Shown here piece by piece: positions 22,234 through 34,134 of a DNA stretch of 64,000 bases (position 1 is the stretch's first letter; every line of letters starts with the position of its first letter). The position numbers and the translations under genes were made by a program. The notes beneath the pieces are model-generated. The model was not told the DNA's origin, did no database searches, and was given only the letters and a program-made list of their open reading frames with translations. Origin of the DNA: Xenopus tropicalis (Eukaryota; Chordata; Amphibia; Anura; Pipidae); assembly GCF_000004195.4 (NCBI RefSeq), contig NC_030681.2, positions 25,312,482 to 25,376,481 of the forward strand, in the 5' to 3' direction.

Positions 22234-22519
22234 GGGCTCTGGCACACGGGGGAGATTAGTCGCCCGCGACAAAACTCCCTGTTCGCAGGCGACTTATCTC
22301 CCCGAGTTGCCTACCCCTGCCATCCCACCGGCGAACATGTAAGTCGCCGGCGGGATGGCAGACTTGATTTCCTGAAATCGCCCCGCCGCGTGTGCCATCC
22401 CGCTGGCGACTTACATGTTCGCCGGCGGGATGGTGGGTCATGGCAACTCGGGGAGATTAGTCGCCCGCGAACAGGGAGTTTTGTCGCGGGCGACTAATCT
22501 CCCCCGTGTGCCAGAGCCC
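22234..22519. mobile_element. GGGCTCTGGCACACGG foldback MITE, TTA-flanked
   Basis: The ends 'gggctctggcacacgg' and 'ccgtgtgccagagccc' are inverted and the arms pair along most of the 286 bp ('gagattagtcgcccgcg', 'gccatcccaccggcga'). The TTA duplications (22231-22233, 22520-22522) fit PIF/Harbinger. Sister copies are at 33547, 36866 and 55970. Confidence 0.85.
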
Positions 22520-22756
22520 TTAGATGCCTGTCTAGCTAGAAAAATTGAAATTGGATGCACATCTGATAAAAGCCAATTTAGCTGTTATCAGAAGACACCA
22601 AAGTAAGCCAAAATGGAGACAGAAAGCCAGTGGAGAGAGGCAAGTGAGGTCAAAACGTGGTAACAAGGCATAGGCAAGTGAAGGTCTGACGGGCCGGGGT
22701 CAGCTGAATCATACTCAGGAGTCAGGCAGAAGGTCAGGCAGCAAACAAGCAGAGTC

Positions 22757-23303
22757 AAACCAATAGGGCTGTTCTGCCTCCAATAAGGATTCATTCTATC
22801 TTAGTTGGGATCAAGTACAGGTACTGTTTTATTATTACAGAGAAAAGGGAATCATTTAACCATTAAATAAACCCAATAGGGCTGTTCTGCCCCCAATAAG
22901 GATTAATTATATCTTAGTTGGGATCAAGTACAGGTACTGTTTTATTATTACAGAGAAAAGGGAATCATTTAACCATGAAATAAACCCAATAGGGCTGTTC
23001 TGCCCCCAAAAAGGGGTAATTATATCTTAGTTGGGATCAAGTACAGGTACTGTTTTATTATTACAGAGAAAAGGGAATCATTTAACCATGAAATAAACCC
23101 AATAGGGCTGTTCTGCCCCCAATAAGGGGTAATTATATCTTAGTTGGGATCAAGTACAGGTACTGTTTTATTATTACAGAGAAAAAGGAAATCATTTTTA
23201 AATATCAGAATTATTTGCTAATAATGGAGTCTATGGGAGATGGCCTTTCCATAATTTGGAACTTTCTGGAGAACAGGTTTTCGGATACGGGATCCTATTC
23301 CTG
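22757..23303 (-). mobile_element. CAGGTATGGGA MITE, four-core, truncated
   Basis: Antisense copy with four units of the 112/113-bp core ('caatagggctgttctgcc' at about 22761, 22874, 22987 and 23100). It ends in 'gggatcctattcctg'. The other terminus is missing, and the sequence starts inside a core unit. Confidence 0.85.
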
Positions 23304-26190
23304 TAATACTTAAGATAACAATGCATGCACTTTAAAAAGCATAAAAATTCATATGCAATCACTACTTAAAAAACACACAGTCCACATAGTCCATATGAAT
23401 AGTTTAAAAGTAAAGTTCCAACATATATTATTTTTAATGAATTACATGCAGTAGGCTGAATTTTAATATTGTGATTTCAATAAATTATTGAGAACCCAGC
23501 ACAATTTGTTGTATTAGAATGAATTCCCCAGTTGGAGATACTACTGCTGATTGGTCCTCAGCGGAGTGCGGGTTCTGTTCCATACTGTAATATCCCTACA
23601 CATTATTGGTTGGCATATTAATCTCATCCTTATAAAAATTAATTACATTTGTACTATTTGAATTCCCAAAACTGTGCCATTAGGAAAATCAAATAACCAC
23701 AATTTGGCGGTTAAACATCTAATGCGCCAAAACGGATATCAGCCAATATCCTATAACAATAGACTGCTTTCAGAGGCTCGGTCCATGAAAGAAAGAATGT
23801 GGAAGTACTTTCATATTACTGAATATAACATAATTCCACAAAGCAGAAAACGGAAAGAGGATTTGGGATTAGACAACTATTTTTGCTATGGTGCCTATTG
23901 TTTTTTGAATTTGTATCAGGCAAATTACGCACTTCCCTGATCCTTTCTCTGCAGAATTACACATTCCAAATACAAATGAACTAAAGCACCAGAAGCTTCC
24001 GTTATAATATGTTCTCAGTAAGGAGCGGTTTTTCTTAAAGGTATAGTAAACAATTTAAAAGGTTTCACTTTGAACCAGGGGCAGATATTTGCTTGGGGCT
24101 ACATTTGTACTTGGGGCTACTGGGTGCCCTTTTTTGGGGATAGTGCCCTCATTCAATGTCCGACTGACCTATGGAGATACTATGAAAAATACTGGTCTTT
24201 GTTATTTTTCATATTATATACTGAAGTGGACCTGGCAAACCCAAAACCACTATTGGATTGAGCCCTTCAATGAACTTGACGTATTGGTGGCTTCAAATTG
24301 CGTTTTTCTTTTGACAAAGTACTGGAGGGCTGTCCTGCTCAACCATTCATTTAGGCTTGTATGGTTACACCATAGTCATTTCTTTTTAAGAACAAAGAGG
24401 AGAATAGAGATAGGCACAGATTAGAATATGTTAAGAACTAGAAAAATAAAGAATATAAGTAAAGAGAAAGGGAAAAGTGTTGGGAGAGTTTGCTTGGAGG
24501 CCTCCTGGGACCCCAGTCCCCACTGCCCTTATCAGGAACAGTCAAATTGAGTCTATAACTATTCCCTTACATTCATGTATTAGAATATCCCCTTGTCGGC
24601 AGCCATCAAAATGAGTATGTTTGAGATGAGAATTGTATCAGAATATGTTGTCATCAAACCTAGAAATAAATTCAACTTTCACAAAAAATGTCAGCAATTC
24701 TCAGAAATGCTCATGTAAATCTCTCCAGTGTCTGCAATAAGCCAAGTATTGTTAATCCAGTTCATTCAGGGTTTATAAGCAGTGAGACTTTGCTGCAAAT
24801 CTTGCGTATTAAATGTCTATAAGGCACAAGTAGATAGATGGAATGCTGTAGTTTGAATGATACCTTTATTAGACCTCCATATGGTTGAAATTATAAGCTT
24901 TTAACCCTCCCAAAGTTCTTTCTAAGGAACATGTGAAACGAGTACAGAAAATATCCGCTATACAGAAGGTAAGGAATGTAAAACATGTCTGACTGTGATT
25001 GGCCATTACTGGGCAAGGTAAAGATGGCATTTGCCATAAACCCCTGGGAAAATGCCCTTGGAAAAATGCAAAGGAAATCATATGATATTACGTAGTTTGA
25101 GATACTTTATATATTCACAACTTTCTACCCCCAAATTTCTACGGCCTAGTCATCGTAGATCACCAGTAGTTAGGTCCCTGCCAACTTTTCTTTACTGGAG
25201 AGCACAGAATCCACCAGAAAGATAAATCCAACTAGACCAAATGAGACATATATTTGGGTTCCTGAACTGCATTTTTATGTTCTTTTAAACTGTAACCAGC
25301 TATTGTTTTGTCTCAGGCTCATTAAGCTGAAATGATGACAGGGTAAAATGATAACATAAATGAGGCATTTCTATGTAAAGCAAAAAGTAAACTCACTGCT
25401 AGTGATGAGTAGGTTAAAAAAATAAAGCCTAAATCCAACTCTAGTTTGTCCATTTACAACTCCAGCAATTTTTCCTATATTATCCTAACCCACACCCCCC
25501 AAACTCCTGCTCTATAGGTGGCAGCTTTGTGTACATTCCATTTAAACATTCCTCAGATTTCCTCTAGCATCCAACCAAGGTGTTGTTTTCACCATTCCTC
25601 TATTTGTCTGTCTATGTATGATCCTTCCTGTGTATCCAATATGCCTGCTGGCCCTAATCTTGATACATCTTTTTGACCTTGAACCTTTGTTGCCAGCCTC
25701 AGCCTGTGTCCTGGTCTTGCTTTCCTCTGCTGGATCACAACTATCCACATACATCAGTCTTGCCCTTACAGATTCTGCTGAAGCTGGACCCTTACCAGTG
25801 CTGCAGCAGAAAGTCCAGTGGCCCAAAAGACCATTGGTGAAGACCAGAGATGGGAAGTCTCCCTAGCTCCTCTATAGTTTCAGCATGCTTTTGGGGAAAG
25901 CAACTTGCAGGATTCCATTGATTACATGTAAGTCAAGTCCTCTTTCAGAGCTCCACAGAATGCTCAGTAAGGCTGTTTAATAATTTTCAACAGATATAAG
26001 CCTTTGGGGATGCCATGCAGGTATGTGCTACTCTTTATTATGCTTTACTGTAATTGTTATACTGAATGATGTTAAGAGTTCATAAAATTTGGTGTTGATA
26101 TAGATAAAAGGGATATTAATAGGAAATTATAAGAAAGGGGAGTACTAAATCAAGGCGCTAGAAGAGGACATTTTATGGTGTTGAAGAACA
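23304..26190. other. Long stretch without supportable features
   Basis: Nearly 2.9 kb. Open frames at 23674-23940 and 24070-24424 have no recognisable domain. 'tagtgatgagta' at about 25405 is only the tip of a TAGTGATGAGC MITE. 25560-25860 is C/T-rich with repeated 'ccttgaacc', 'cagcctcagcctg' phrases and may be a degraded repeat. No splice-framed coding exon was found. Confidence 0.35.
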
Positions 26191-26203
26191 TGACCACATA
26201 ATA

Positions 26204-26938
26204 TTGTCTAATTCCAGGCAGTGTCATTCTGTGGCTACTAAAGCAAATAAAGTGCTGTCTTGTATAAAAAAGGGCATTGACTCAAGGGATGAGAACATAA
26301 TTTTGCCCCTTTATAGGTCCCTGGTAAGGCCTCACCTTGAGTATGCAGTGCAGTTTTGGGCTCCAGTCCTTAAGAAGGATATTAATGAGCTGGAGAAAGT
26401 GCAGAGACGTGCAACTAAACTGGTTAAGGGGATGGAAGGGTTAAACTATGAGGTGAGACTGTCACGGTTGGGGTTGTTTTCTCTGGAAAAGAGGCGCTTG
26501 CGAGGGGACATGATTACTCTGTACAAGTACATTAGAGGGGATTATAGGCAGTTGGGGGATGTTCTTTTTTCCCATAAAAACAATCAGCGCACCAGAGGCC
26601 CCCCTTTAGATTAGAGGAACAGAGCTTCCATTTGAAGCAGCGTAGGGGGTTTTTCACAGTGAGGGCAGTGAGGTTGGGGAATGCCCTTCCTAGTGATGTG
26701 GTAATGGCAGACTCTGTTAATGCCTTTAAATGGGGGCCTGGATGAGTTCTTGAACAAGCAGAATATCCAAGGCTATTGTGATACTAATATCTACAGTTAG
26801 TATTACTGGTTGTATATATAGTTTATGTATGTGAGTGTATAGATTGGTAAGTATAGGTTGTGTGTGCTGGGTTTACTTGGATGGGTTGAACTTGATGGAC
26901 ACTGGTCTTTTTTCAACCCTATGTAACTATGTAACTAT
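26204..26938 (+). pseudogene. 3' end of a CR1-type LINE (RT C-terminus, 3' UTR)
   Basis: The 136-codon open stretch 26204-26614 shows the C-terminal signature of CR1-clade reverse transcriptases: 'LYRSLVRPHLEYAVQFW' (about residues 37-53), 'VQRRATKLVKGMEGL' and 'LGLFSLEKRRLRGDM'. After about 26605 homology continues in another frame ('LGNALPSDVVMADSVN', 'GLDEFLNKQNIQGYCD'), so at least one frameshift is present. The 3' UTR ends 'gggttgaacttgatgg'...'tgtaactatgtaac'. It is a 5'-truncated, dead insertion. In life the protein would reverse-transcribe its own RNA at a nicked target. Confidence 0.85.
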
Positions 26939-27222
26939 AAGAAGAAATTGCAGCATCATTTACAGTATTTACTTTTTACATCACTGTTGGATGGTATATT
27001 GACTCTTAGGTTTTGTACAAGTTGTATGAGTTCTATTTGGTATATATAGCAAGAAGATGACACTGAATAGAGAAATCAGTTGCTTTTAGGCAGTGCAAAA
27101 GTAGTCTGGAGTCTGTAGTACCCAGTACTGTTTTAAAACTAAGGTTACACCAGGCAAATTCACTTAGTTTTAACCATTGTGGCACCTATACGTATGGGAT
27201 GTGTATGTGCAAGTCTGGTGCG

Positions 27223-27389
27223 TAGTGATGAGCGAATCTGTCCTGTTTTGCTTCACCAAAAATTTTTCTGACTTGCGCAACATTTTTTGATGCGACCGTA
27301 ACTTTTCCACGGCTAAATTTTACGGCCGGTTCACAACTGGCGAATTTTGCTGTGAATCCATGCCCGGTGAAAAAATTTGCTCATCACTA
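27223..27389 (+). mobile_element. hAT-type TAGTGATGAGC MITE
   Basis: It starts 'tagtgatgagcgaatctg' and ends 'gctcatcacta'. The 8-bp flanks 'ctggtgcg' (27215-27222) and 'ctggtgtg' (27390-27397) differ at one position. Same family as 5198-5354. Confidence 0.85.
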
Positions 27390-27960
27390 CTGGTGTGTTA
27401 ATTATAACTATTCAGGGTCTTTGTGAGTTGAAATGCTGGAGAAGAGTTAAACATAGTCAGTAATTGAGCAGTACTATAACAGGTGTGGTTTCTCTTTAAA
27501 CAAGCGATTGTGGGTCCTAGAATGCGGGGAACATACTGATGACACTTGGCTTTGGAGTTTGTATATAAAGATAAACCGCCAAATCTAAAAAATGATTGAG
27601 TGACATAATAAGACAAAAGTTCACTGTATTATGGAAATACATCTGCACAGGAAACCCAGATGAGTTAAAGGCCTACTCAATGTATAGGTTGAAGAGAAAA
27701 GCATTTTCCTTGTTATAGTTGTACTACTCTCTATGATTTGACATTTCTGATATGCTCTTTGCTTATACCAAGGTTTAATAATCCACAAGGACCACAGGAT
27801 TATCAGTCTAAATTGCCCCTGACCATCATTACAAGCCCACATGGTAGGGCAGAATGTTCTAACCAGGCCAATCTACATGATCAATTCTCGTATATCTCAA
27901 GCAACAGTCGCAGTGGTTATGCCCTATAGCTGCGTTGCATTAAGTTAACTAGAAAATACG
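27390..27960. other. No recognisable feature
   Basis: AT-rich spacer between two MITEs of one family. No repeat, RNA or coding segment was recognised. Confidence 0.35.
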
Positions 27961-27968
27961 CTGCCTAT

Positions 27969-28191
27969 TAGGGATGAGTGAATCTGTCCCGTTTTGCTTT
28001 GCTGACAATTTCATTAAACTGTGAAAATTTTGCAAAATCTGTGCAACTTTTTTGACATATGTGACTTTTTTTTACGCAACCGAAACTTTTTCCCTTAAAT
28101 TTTTGAGGAATTCATGAAAAAAAATTGTCGGTGGCAGAATGTGGAATTTTATAGCGAATCCATCCCTGCCAAAACATTTTGCTCATCACTA
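27969..28191 (+). mobile_element. hAT-type TAGTGATGAGC MITE, perfect duplication
   Basis: It starts 'tagggatgagtgaatctg' and ends 'gctcatcacta', between perfect 8-bp repeats 'ctgcctat' (27961-27968, 28192-28199). At 223 bp it is the longer form of the family. Confidence 0.85.
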
Positions 28192-28199
28192 CTGCCTAT

Positions 28200-29489
28200 G
28201 GTAGATGCTGCAGACTGGGATTTATTGGGATTACTCAATTTGCTATTCCTGGATGAGCCAAGCCTGACAGATCCACCATTTGGCCAAGGCACTGTGTCAA
28301 ATGAATTGGAAATAACTGCTGTTGTGACTCTTAAAGCTACCCAATAAAAAAGATACAGTATCCCTTTAATTTGCGTGTAAAGACGCCACACATCCTCTTT
28401 GTTACTTCGGAATTTTTTTTTAATATGTCCGTCGTATTGTGAAACATCAACTGGCGCATGATCAAAGTGTTTTGACAATTTCTAATTCTGAGCATATTTT
28501 TATGTGGTCATATTGAAATATTCAGTGTAAACTTAGAAGGAACTAGACACATCGTCAAGCTACATCTTTGATAAATTGATTCAAGTGTTACATTTCAAAG
28601 CTACGCGCTATTACTGTTTGTCTTTATTGATGAATCTGCTGCGGAGTGGAGTTGTTTAGTTCTCTCTACAGGTTTTAATCTTTCATCCAGTGGTTTAACA
28701 ATAAGGGAATTGCGGGAAGATGAAGCTTTATGGATGGCCCCCGGACATCTCTTTGTTCTCCCAACAGCTGTTTACTACAGCCGCCAATGGTCCACCTGGT
28801 GTGATCACATGGCTGTTGTGTATGTGAAAATATGAATGTTTTTCAAGGTGTGGGGGGGAAAAAACATGGTACAGGGGTACGGCATGATCTGGGGCCCATC
28901 TTGGGCAAATTCTACTCTCAGTGTAAATATGTTAGTTACTAATGTTTTTGCTTTTTTTCTTCTAGATTGGAAAATGAACCACGTTACATTGAGCACATCA
29001 TTTAGAAAAACAAGATGATAGGGTGGGTTTGTTGAAAAGTAAGTAGGTGTGACCTCAAATGCGAGGTAAGCAATGTATAAATCTAAAACCAGATCCATAA
29101 AACTATAATAACAAATTGATTCCAGCTCTTCAAGACGGTAACAGTTCCAAGACCACATGCGTATTTGCTGTTGTGATTGCGGGTTCAGCCAGCGAGAGAT
29201 TATTTATTATGCTTTAATTAATTGTTATTCATGGTGTTATGTTACCACCTTGTTTTTTCTGTTTTACTACTCTGTAAAGTGGAAGTTGATCACATTGGTT
29301 TCCCTTCACTGTTCTTATAAATAATGTAGCCTGTCAACATAATTATCGATAAATACATATATTAAATATTTACACAGTTTACAATAATTACAATTCTGAA
29401 AGCCAGACATAAGGATATTTAGGCTTCTCTTCTGTCACTGCTGCCGTGTACACATTGTACTTCTTGTGCAAGACTTGGGTATTGCACAC
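28200..29489. other. Apparently non-repetitive spacer
   Basis: None of the window's repeat families occurs. 28560-28790 is compositionally balanced and could be conserved noncoding DNA, but nothing in the sequence proves it. Open frames (28149-28478, 28805-29158) are on the minus strand without domains. Confidence 0.3.
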
Positions 29490-29492
29490 TAA

Positions 29493-30534
29493 GGGGCCCA
29501 TTCACTAAAGTTCAAATATTTTGGGCTTAAAATCACGATATGAAAAAAATTCGGAGTTACCACGATCATTTCTGATTTCATGAAAATGCTTTTATTGGTC
29601 GTATGAAAATATCGTAGTTGCCTTCCGAAAGTCACAAAATTTTCAGATCCGAACGTTCATAAACGGCACAAAAGCCTTCCTGGCTTTCAATGTATGATTT
29701 TGGAAGCCTTCTATAGGGCTCAATGGCACTCTGCAGCTCCAACCCGGCCCAAGGAAAGTCTCCCATAGGGCTCAATGGCACTCTGCAGCTCCAACCCGGC
29801 CCAAGGAAAGTCTCCCATAGGGCTCAATGGCACTCTGCAGCTCCAACCCGGCCCAAGGAAAGTCTCCCATAGGGCTCAATGGCACTCTGCAGCTCCAACC
29901 CGGCCCAAGGAAAGTCTCCCATAGGGCTCAATGGCACTCTGCAGCTCCAACCTGGCTCAGGGGAAGTCTCCCTTAGGGCTCAATGGCACTCTGCAGCTCC
30001 GACCTGGCCCAAGGAAAGTCTCCCATAGGGCTCAATGGCACTCTGCAGCTCCAACCCGGCCCAAGGAAAGTCTCCCATAGGGCTCAATGGCACTCTGCAG
30101 CTCCAACCCGGCCCAAGGAAAGTCTTCCATAGGGCTCAATGGCACTCTGCAGCTCCAACCCGGCCCAAGGAAAGTCTTCCATAGGGCTCAATGGCACTCT
30201 GCAGCTCCAACCCGGCCCAAGGAAAGTCTCCCATAGGGCTCAATGGCACTCTGCAGCTCCAACCCGGCCCAAGGAAAGTCTCCCATAGGGCTCAATGGCA
30301 CTCTGCAGCTCCAACCCGGCCCAAGGAAAGTCTCCCATAGGGCTCAATGGCACTCTACAGATACAACCTGGCCAAAAGATAGTCATGATACCAAAGCTTG
30401 AATGAATTCCGAAATGTTCGTAGTCTTTGCGAAAAGTATGATTTTTTTTTTTATAGTGGACATTCCGAAATAGTCGATAAGTTAGAAATAACACAATTTT
30501 ATCTCATAAATACGAGGTTTTGTAAATGGGCCCC
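29493..30534 (+). mobile_element. GGGGCCC Harbinger-like MITE with 52-bp array
   Basis: The ends 'ggggcccattcac' and 'gtaaatgggcccc' are inverted, flanked by TAA (29490-29492, 30535-30537), a TWA duplication typical of PIF/Harbinger. Internal flanks match the element at 2500-3707, and the same 52-bp unit is tandemly repeated in the middle. No transposase. Confidence 0.8.
29703..30384 (+). repeat. 52-bp minisatellite, 13 copies
   Basis: Same unit as 2709-3547 ('atagggctcaatggcac', 'tctgcagctccaaccc', 'ggcccaaggaaagtctcc'), recurring every 52 bp from 29713 to 30337. The first and last units are the most divergent, as expected if central units are homogenised. Confidence 0.95.
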
Positions 30535-30598
30535 TAAGTACCATTGATTCTGTTGTTGTAATGTAAACCCACCCCTGAGATGTATGGTGGTCTGTGAA

Positions 30599-31006
30599 AG
30601 GTAAACTATACCATCAAACAATGTAGGTCCATATAAAAATATATTGCATAAAAATATTTCAATAAAAATACACTTTTTGAGTAGCATGTAGTCATAATGG
30701 CTGTCCCTCGAATCAAACGATTTGTGGTGCACCACATACATGTTAGGTCACATCAGCCAATGAATGGACAGATTCTTTTACTCTCACACTACTTCCTGTT
30801 ACAGTCAGAGCTGCATTATTTCCTGTCAGCTGATCTCTGAGGGAGCACACAGCCCATCACTAAATGGCGGCTCAAGGGAAAATATGTAAAAGGACAATAT
30901 TTACTAATATTTATATTCCAGATTGGTAAGATTCTTTAATAGGCCATTTAATATGAAATCAAATATCTGTTGGTTAAGTATTCATTCTGGGGGTATAGTT
31001 TTTCTT
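30599..31006 (+). mobile_element. AGGAAAACTATAC-family MITE, older copy
   Basis: 'aggtaaactatacc' and the inverted 'gggtatagtttttct' bound a body that matches 11990-12486 ('aaatatattgcataaa', 'ctacttcctgttacag', 'cactaaatggcggctcaagg'). The TTAA flanks are no longer recognisable. Confidence 0.75.
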
Positions 31007-31176
31007 TGACCTTGTTGCTATGGTCACATATTCACATTGCAACATGTCTGTGCCAGTTTTACTTTCTTACAATTAGTTTTACCCATTTAAACCTCAATAT
31101 TTTATCTCAGTCGCTTTTATTTGTCTTATTTGAAATACTTAAGGGTTAGAGGTTTAGAGGTACAATTTAGTTTGTA

Positions 31177-31448
31177 CAGATATGGGACCTGTTATCCAGA
31201 ATGCTTAGGACCTGGGGTTTTCTGTACAAGGGATCTTTCTGTTATTTAGATCTCCATACTATAAGTCCACTAAAAAAACATTTAAACATTAAATAAACCT
31301 AAATACAAGGTTCCGTTTTATTATTACAGAGAAAAAGTTATTATTTTTTAATGAATTATTTGATTATAATGGAGTCTATGGGAGATGGCCTTCCCATAAA
31401 TTAGAGCTTGTTGGATAACAGGTTTCTGGATAATGGATCCTCTTCCTG
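31177..31448 (-). mobile_element. CAGGTATGGGA MITE, core partly deleted
   Basis: 'cagatatgggacctg' and 'ggatcctcttcctg' lie between TA dinucleotides. The part of the core around 'caatagggctgttctgcc' is missing ('aataaacctaaatacaagg' instead). Confidence 0.75.
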
Positions 31449-31450
31449 TA

Positions 31451-32155
31451 CTTTGTTTTCTCTAGCATCTATGATCATGATACAGACTCAGATTGCATTA
31501 ATTATGGCTCTGCTGTCAATCTTTTGTTTCCTTTTTAACAGATACAAGAAAAAGGAAAAGCCAAATAATTACATCTGCACCAAATCATCAAAATAACAAC
31601 TGAAAAAGCTGCATTCTTCTGCACGCATTACAGATGACCACCATATGTCCATTAGAAAAGAGAAACAGAAAGGTGTTTAAGCAGGTGTGATGGAATGTTA
31701 CTATGTTCCACATGTTATTCAGACTTTAATATCATTTTTTTTAAACAATATAAAACAGAGGGATGTTAGTATTGTACTTTATCTTCTTGGTTAACACAGT
31801 GTTACTGTTAATGAATATATGTTTCTTTCATTTACTTACTTTACACTCCCCTAAGCTGATTTACCAAGCAGTCATGCTGAGAACAGTAAAACAGAACCCA
31901 AATTGTTTTTTAAATATGTAAATAATAAAAGAATAAAGCAATTGGGAATGGTAGCCTTGGTAATGGAATTAAATAAATTGGATGATGGAAACATGGAGAA
32001 GCCTGAGGATTGGAACATGTCCATGCTTTTGTTTACACCAATAAAAACCATATAATGATTCTAATGAATGATTCATTTTGAACAGACCAAATGAAATATG
32101 TTATGCTTAGGTGACTGGTTAACTCAACATACACCTAAAGGATACTAGATGATTT
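31451..32155. other. No recognisable feature
   Basis: AT-rich spacer. The hydrophobic short frame at 31408-31596 overlaps a MITE end and is not credible as a gene. Confidence 0.4.
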
Positions 32156-32159
32156 ATAA

Positions 32160-32325
32160 GTACACAAATGACCAGGGCCTGATGGTATTCACTCACAGAG
32201 TACCAGAAAAGCTTTCATCAGTCTGGCATTGTACCAAGAGATTGGAATGTAGTGCTATTATTCAGAAAGGGGATCCCATTCTCAGCTAAAGGCCGTCTAG
32301 TTTGATATCTGTAGTAGAAAAATCT
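32160..32325 (+). pseudogene. LINE reverse-transcriptase fragment (N-side)
   Basis: 'accagggcctgatggtattc' encodes the GPDG motif near the start of the RT domain of CR1/L2-like LINEs. About 75 bases on, 'gtagtgctattattcagaaa' corresponds to the W-x-x-A-x-I-x-P/Q-K motif. Stops and frame slips occur between. Too short to name the clade. Confidence 0.55.
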
Positions 32326-32329
32326 ATAG

Positions 32330-32890
32330 AGAACAGTGCACAAAGCAATAAGACATTGGAATACATTTGAAATCACAACTTTATTAATATTCAACATTTT
32401 ATGTGGAATCTTTGTACTGGTTCATGATAAGTTGCAAAGATTGATGGTAAATGGACATTTTCTAGCTGGGCCAGTGTTAGTAAAGCACTGCATCTGTCTG
32501 TCTGTGTGTCTGTGTCTGCTTTTATATTAGTTGAGAAAGATGTTTTGGATATTGGGTGATAGACTGTACAACTGTAGGCAGTGTCAGGCAGTGCGCTAAA
32601 ACTAAAAATAAGTGCTAAAGCTGATATATACACTCTTGTATTTTATATAATATATATATATATAATATACAGGTCATTTGGTCATTTCCTTATGGGACTA
32701 AACTGTAAATTATATCCTTATAAACAGTGCTTAGTGATGTCATCAGTTATAATCAGAGCTTAGTGACTTACTAAGTCCTTCGGCCTCGGCCTTGTGCTTT
32801 TATATGGTCATGGAACTCCTCTGTGACTTGTAATGATGCCAGGCTGACTGAGAAAATATTCTGCAATTTGAACACAGTTGCAGCCAACAC
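32330..32890. other. No recognisable feature
   Basis: Includes a short TA-rich run at 32642-32668. No gene or repeat family was recognised. Confidence 0.35.
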
Positions 32891-32901
32891 AGTGCATTTA
32901 A

Positions 32902-33369
32902 AGGAGAAGTTAAGGCTAAATAACTGGGGGTGCAAATGTTAGGCACCCCCTGCCCCCCCCCCCCCCCCCAGTGATTGTAATCTCTTACCTGAAACCCCCA
33001 GCTGGTGCTCTTGTTAGGAGAAAACTGCACCGGTCCAGGGTAAATCCAGGCAAGTGATCTTCCTCCTCCCCCGCCCTCCCCCAGGCCCTTTCACGCCACA
33101 CTTTCTGGCCCCAACCACGCCAATATATTTAAAGGTAGCAGAGGAGCACGGAGGGGTGACTATGGTACAGCAGACCCCACGGTCTGGGTCCCCCTGTTGT
33201 CGAGCCCCTTATTGCCGGGGTCTGCTGTATACATAGTTACGCCACTGCCCGGGCAGTGAAGTTTTCTCCTTACAGGAGCACCAGCCGTTGGTTTCAGGAA
33301 AGCAATTACAATCACTGGGGGGTGCCTACCATTTTGGCACCACCCAGTGATTGTAAATTTCCTTCTCCT
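32902..33369 (+). mobile_element. AGGAGAAG TTAA MITE with nested fragment
   Basis: The ends 'aggagaagttaagg' and 'aatttccttctcct' are inverted, with TTAA at 32898-32901 and 33370-33373. Internal blocks ('tgattgtaatc', 'caccagc', 'gttttctcct') match 47637-47909. A C-run lies at 32949-32969. 33140-33248 looks like an inserted CAGTGGTGTAAC-family piece ('agttacgccactg'). Confidence 0.75.
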
Positions 33370-33546
33370 TTAAGTCAGCCTAGCACAATTGTGTCTGATT
33401 CAACACCTGCAATATCTCATGAATTCTGTGAAAAACTGGGGCATTGTGGGAAAACAAAACACAATGGAGTCTGAAATTGCACTTTGTTCGCAGAGTTGGA
33501 GTAAGTGAATGCACCTTTATGAATGTTGGGTTTATTTTGACTGTAA

Positions 33547-33883
33547 GGGCTCTGGCACACGGGGATATTAGTCGCCCGCGACAAAACTCCCTGTTCGCGG
33601 GCGACTAATCTCCCCGAGTTGCCTTCCCCTGCCATCCCACCGGCGAAAATGTGAGTTGCCGGTGGGATGGCACATGCGGCGGTGCGATTTTGCGCAATCG
33701 CCGAAAAAGCCTCTCGAGGCAACTTCGGCGATTTGCGCGACATCGCGCCGCCGCGTGTGCCATCCCACTGGCGACTTACATTTTCGCCGGTGGGATGGCA
33801 GGGGAAGGCAACTCGGGGAGATTAGTCGCCCGCGAACAGGGAGTTTTGTCGTGGGCGACTAATCTCCCCGTGTGCCAGAGCCC
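33547..33883. mobile_element. GGGCTCTGGCACACGG foldback MITE, TAA-flanked
   Basis: TAA at 33544-33546 and 33884-33886. Ends are 'gggctctggcacacgg' and its inverse. The arms pair throughout, so both strands show near-identical short open frames; these are not genes. Confidence 0.85.
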
Positions 33884-33949
33884 TAAAGGGTAGCATAAAA
33901 AACCCTTTATAAGTACATTATAGACTTTAGAAGACACTATAGATTACCC

Positions 33950-34130
33950 AGAAATGAACAAAGAGGACACCTCTAAGACTGAGGAGCAGCAAGGTTGTGG
34001 AATGCTCTGCCTTGTGATGTTGTGATGGAAAATTCATTTGTTAAGAGGTGCTTTAATGTCTTGGAATTTTAAAATATCCAGGTTAATGGTAATATACAAT
34101 ATGCAATTAACATTATTTATATATATATAT
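33950..34130 (+). pseudogene. CR1 LINE C-terminal/3' fragment
   Basis: 'gaggagcagcaaggttgtgg' with 'aatgctctgccttgtgatg' and 'attcatttgttaag' parallels 26660-26740 of the CR1 LINE ('ggttggggaatgccc', 'gactctgttaatgcc'). Frames are broken. Confidence 0.6.
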
Positions 34131-34134
34131 ATGT

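Noticed and set aside
24070..24424. Two overlapping plus-strand frames of 63 and 111 codons
   Set aside because: Different frames of the same sequence with no family resemblance or splice context.
33417..33893. Cluster of arginine/glycine-rich frames on both strands
   Set aside because: They fall in the foldback MITE 33547-33883, whose arms give the same peptides from either strand.
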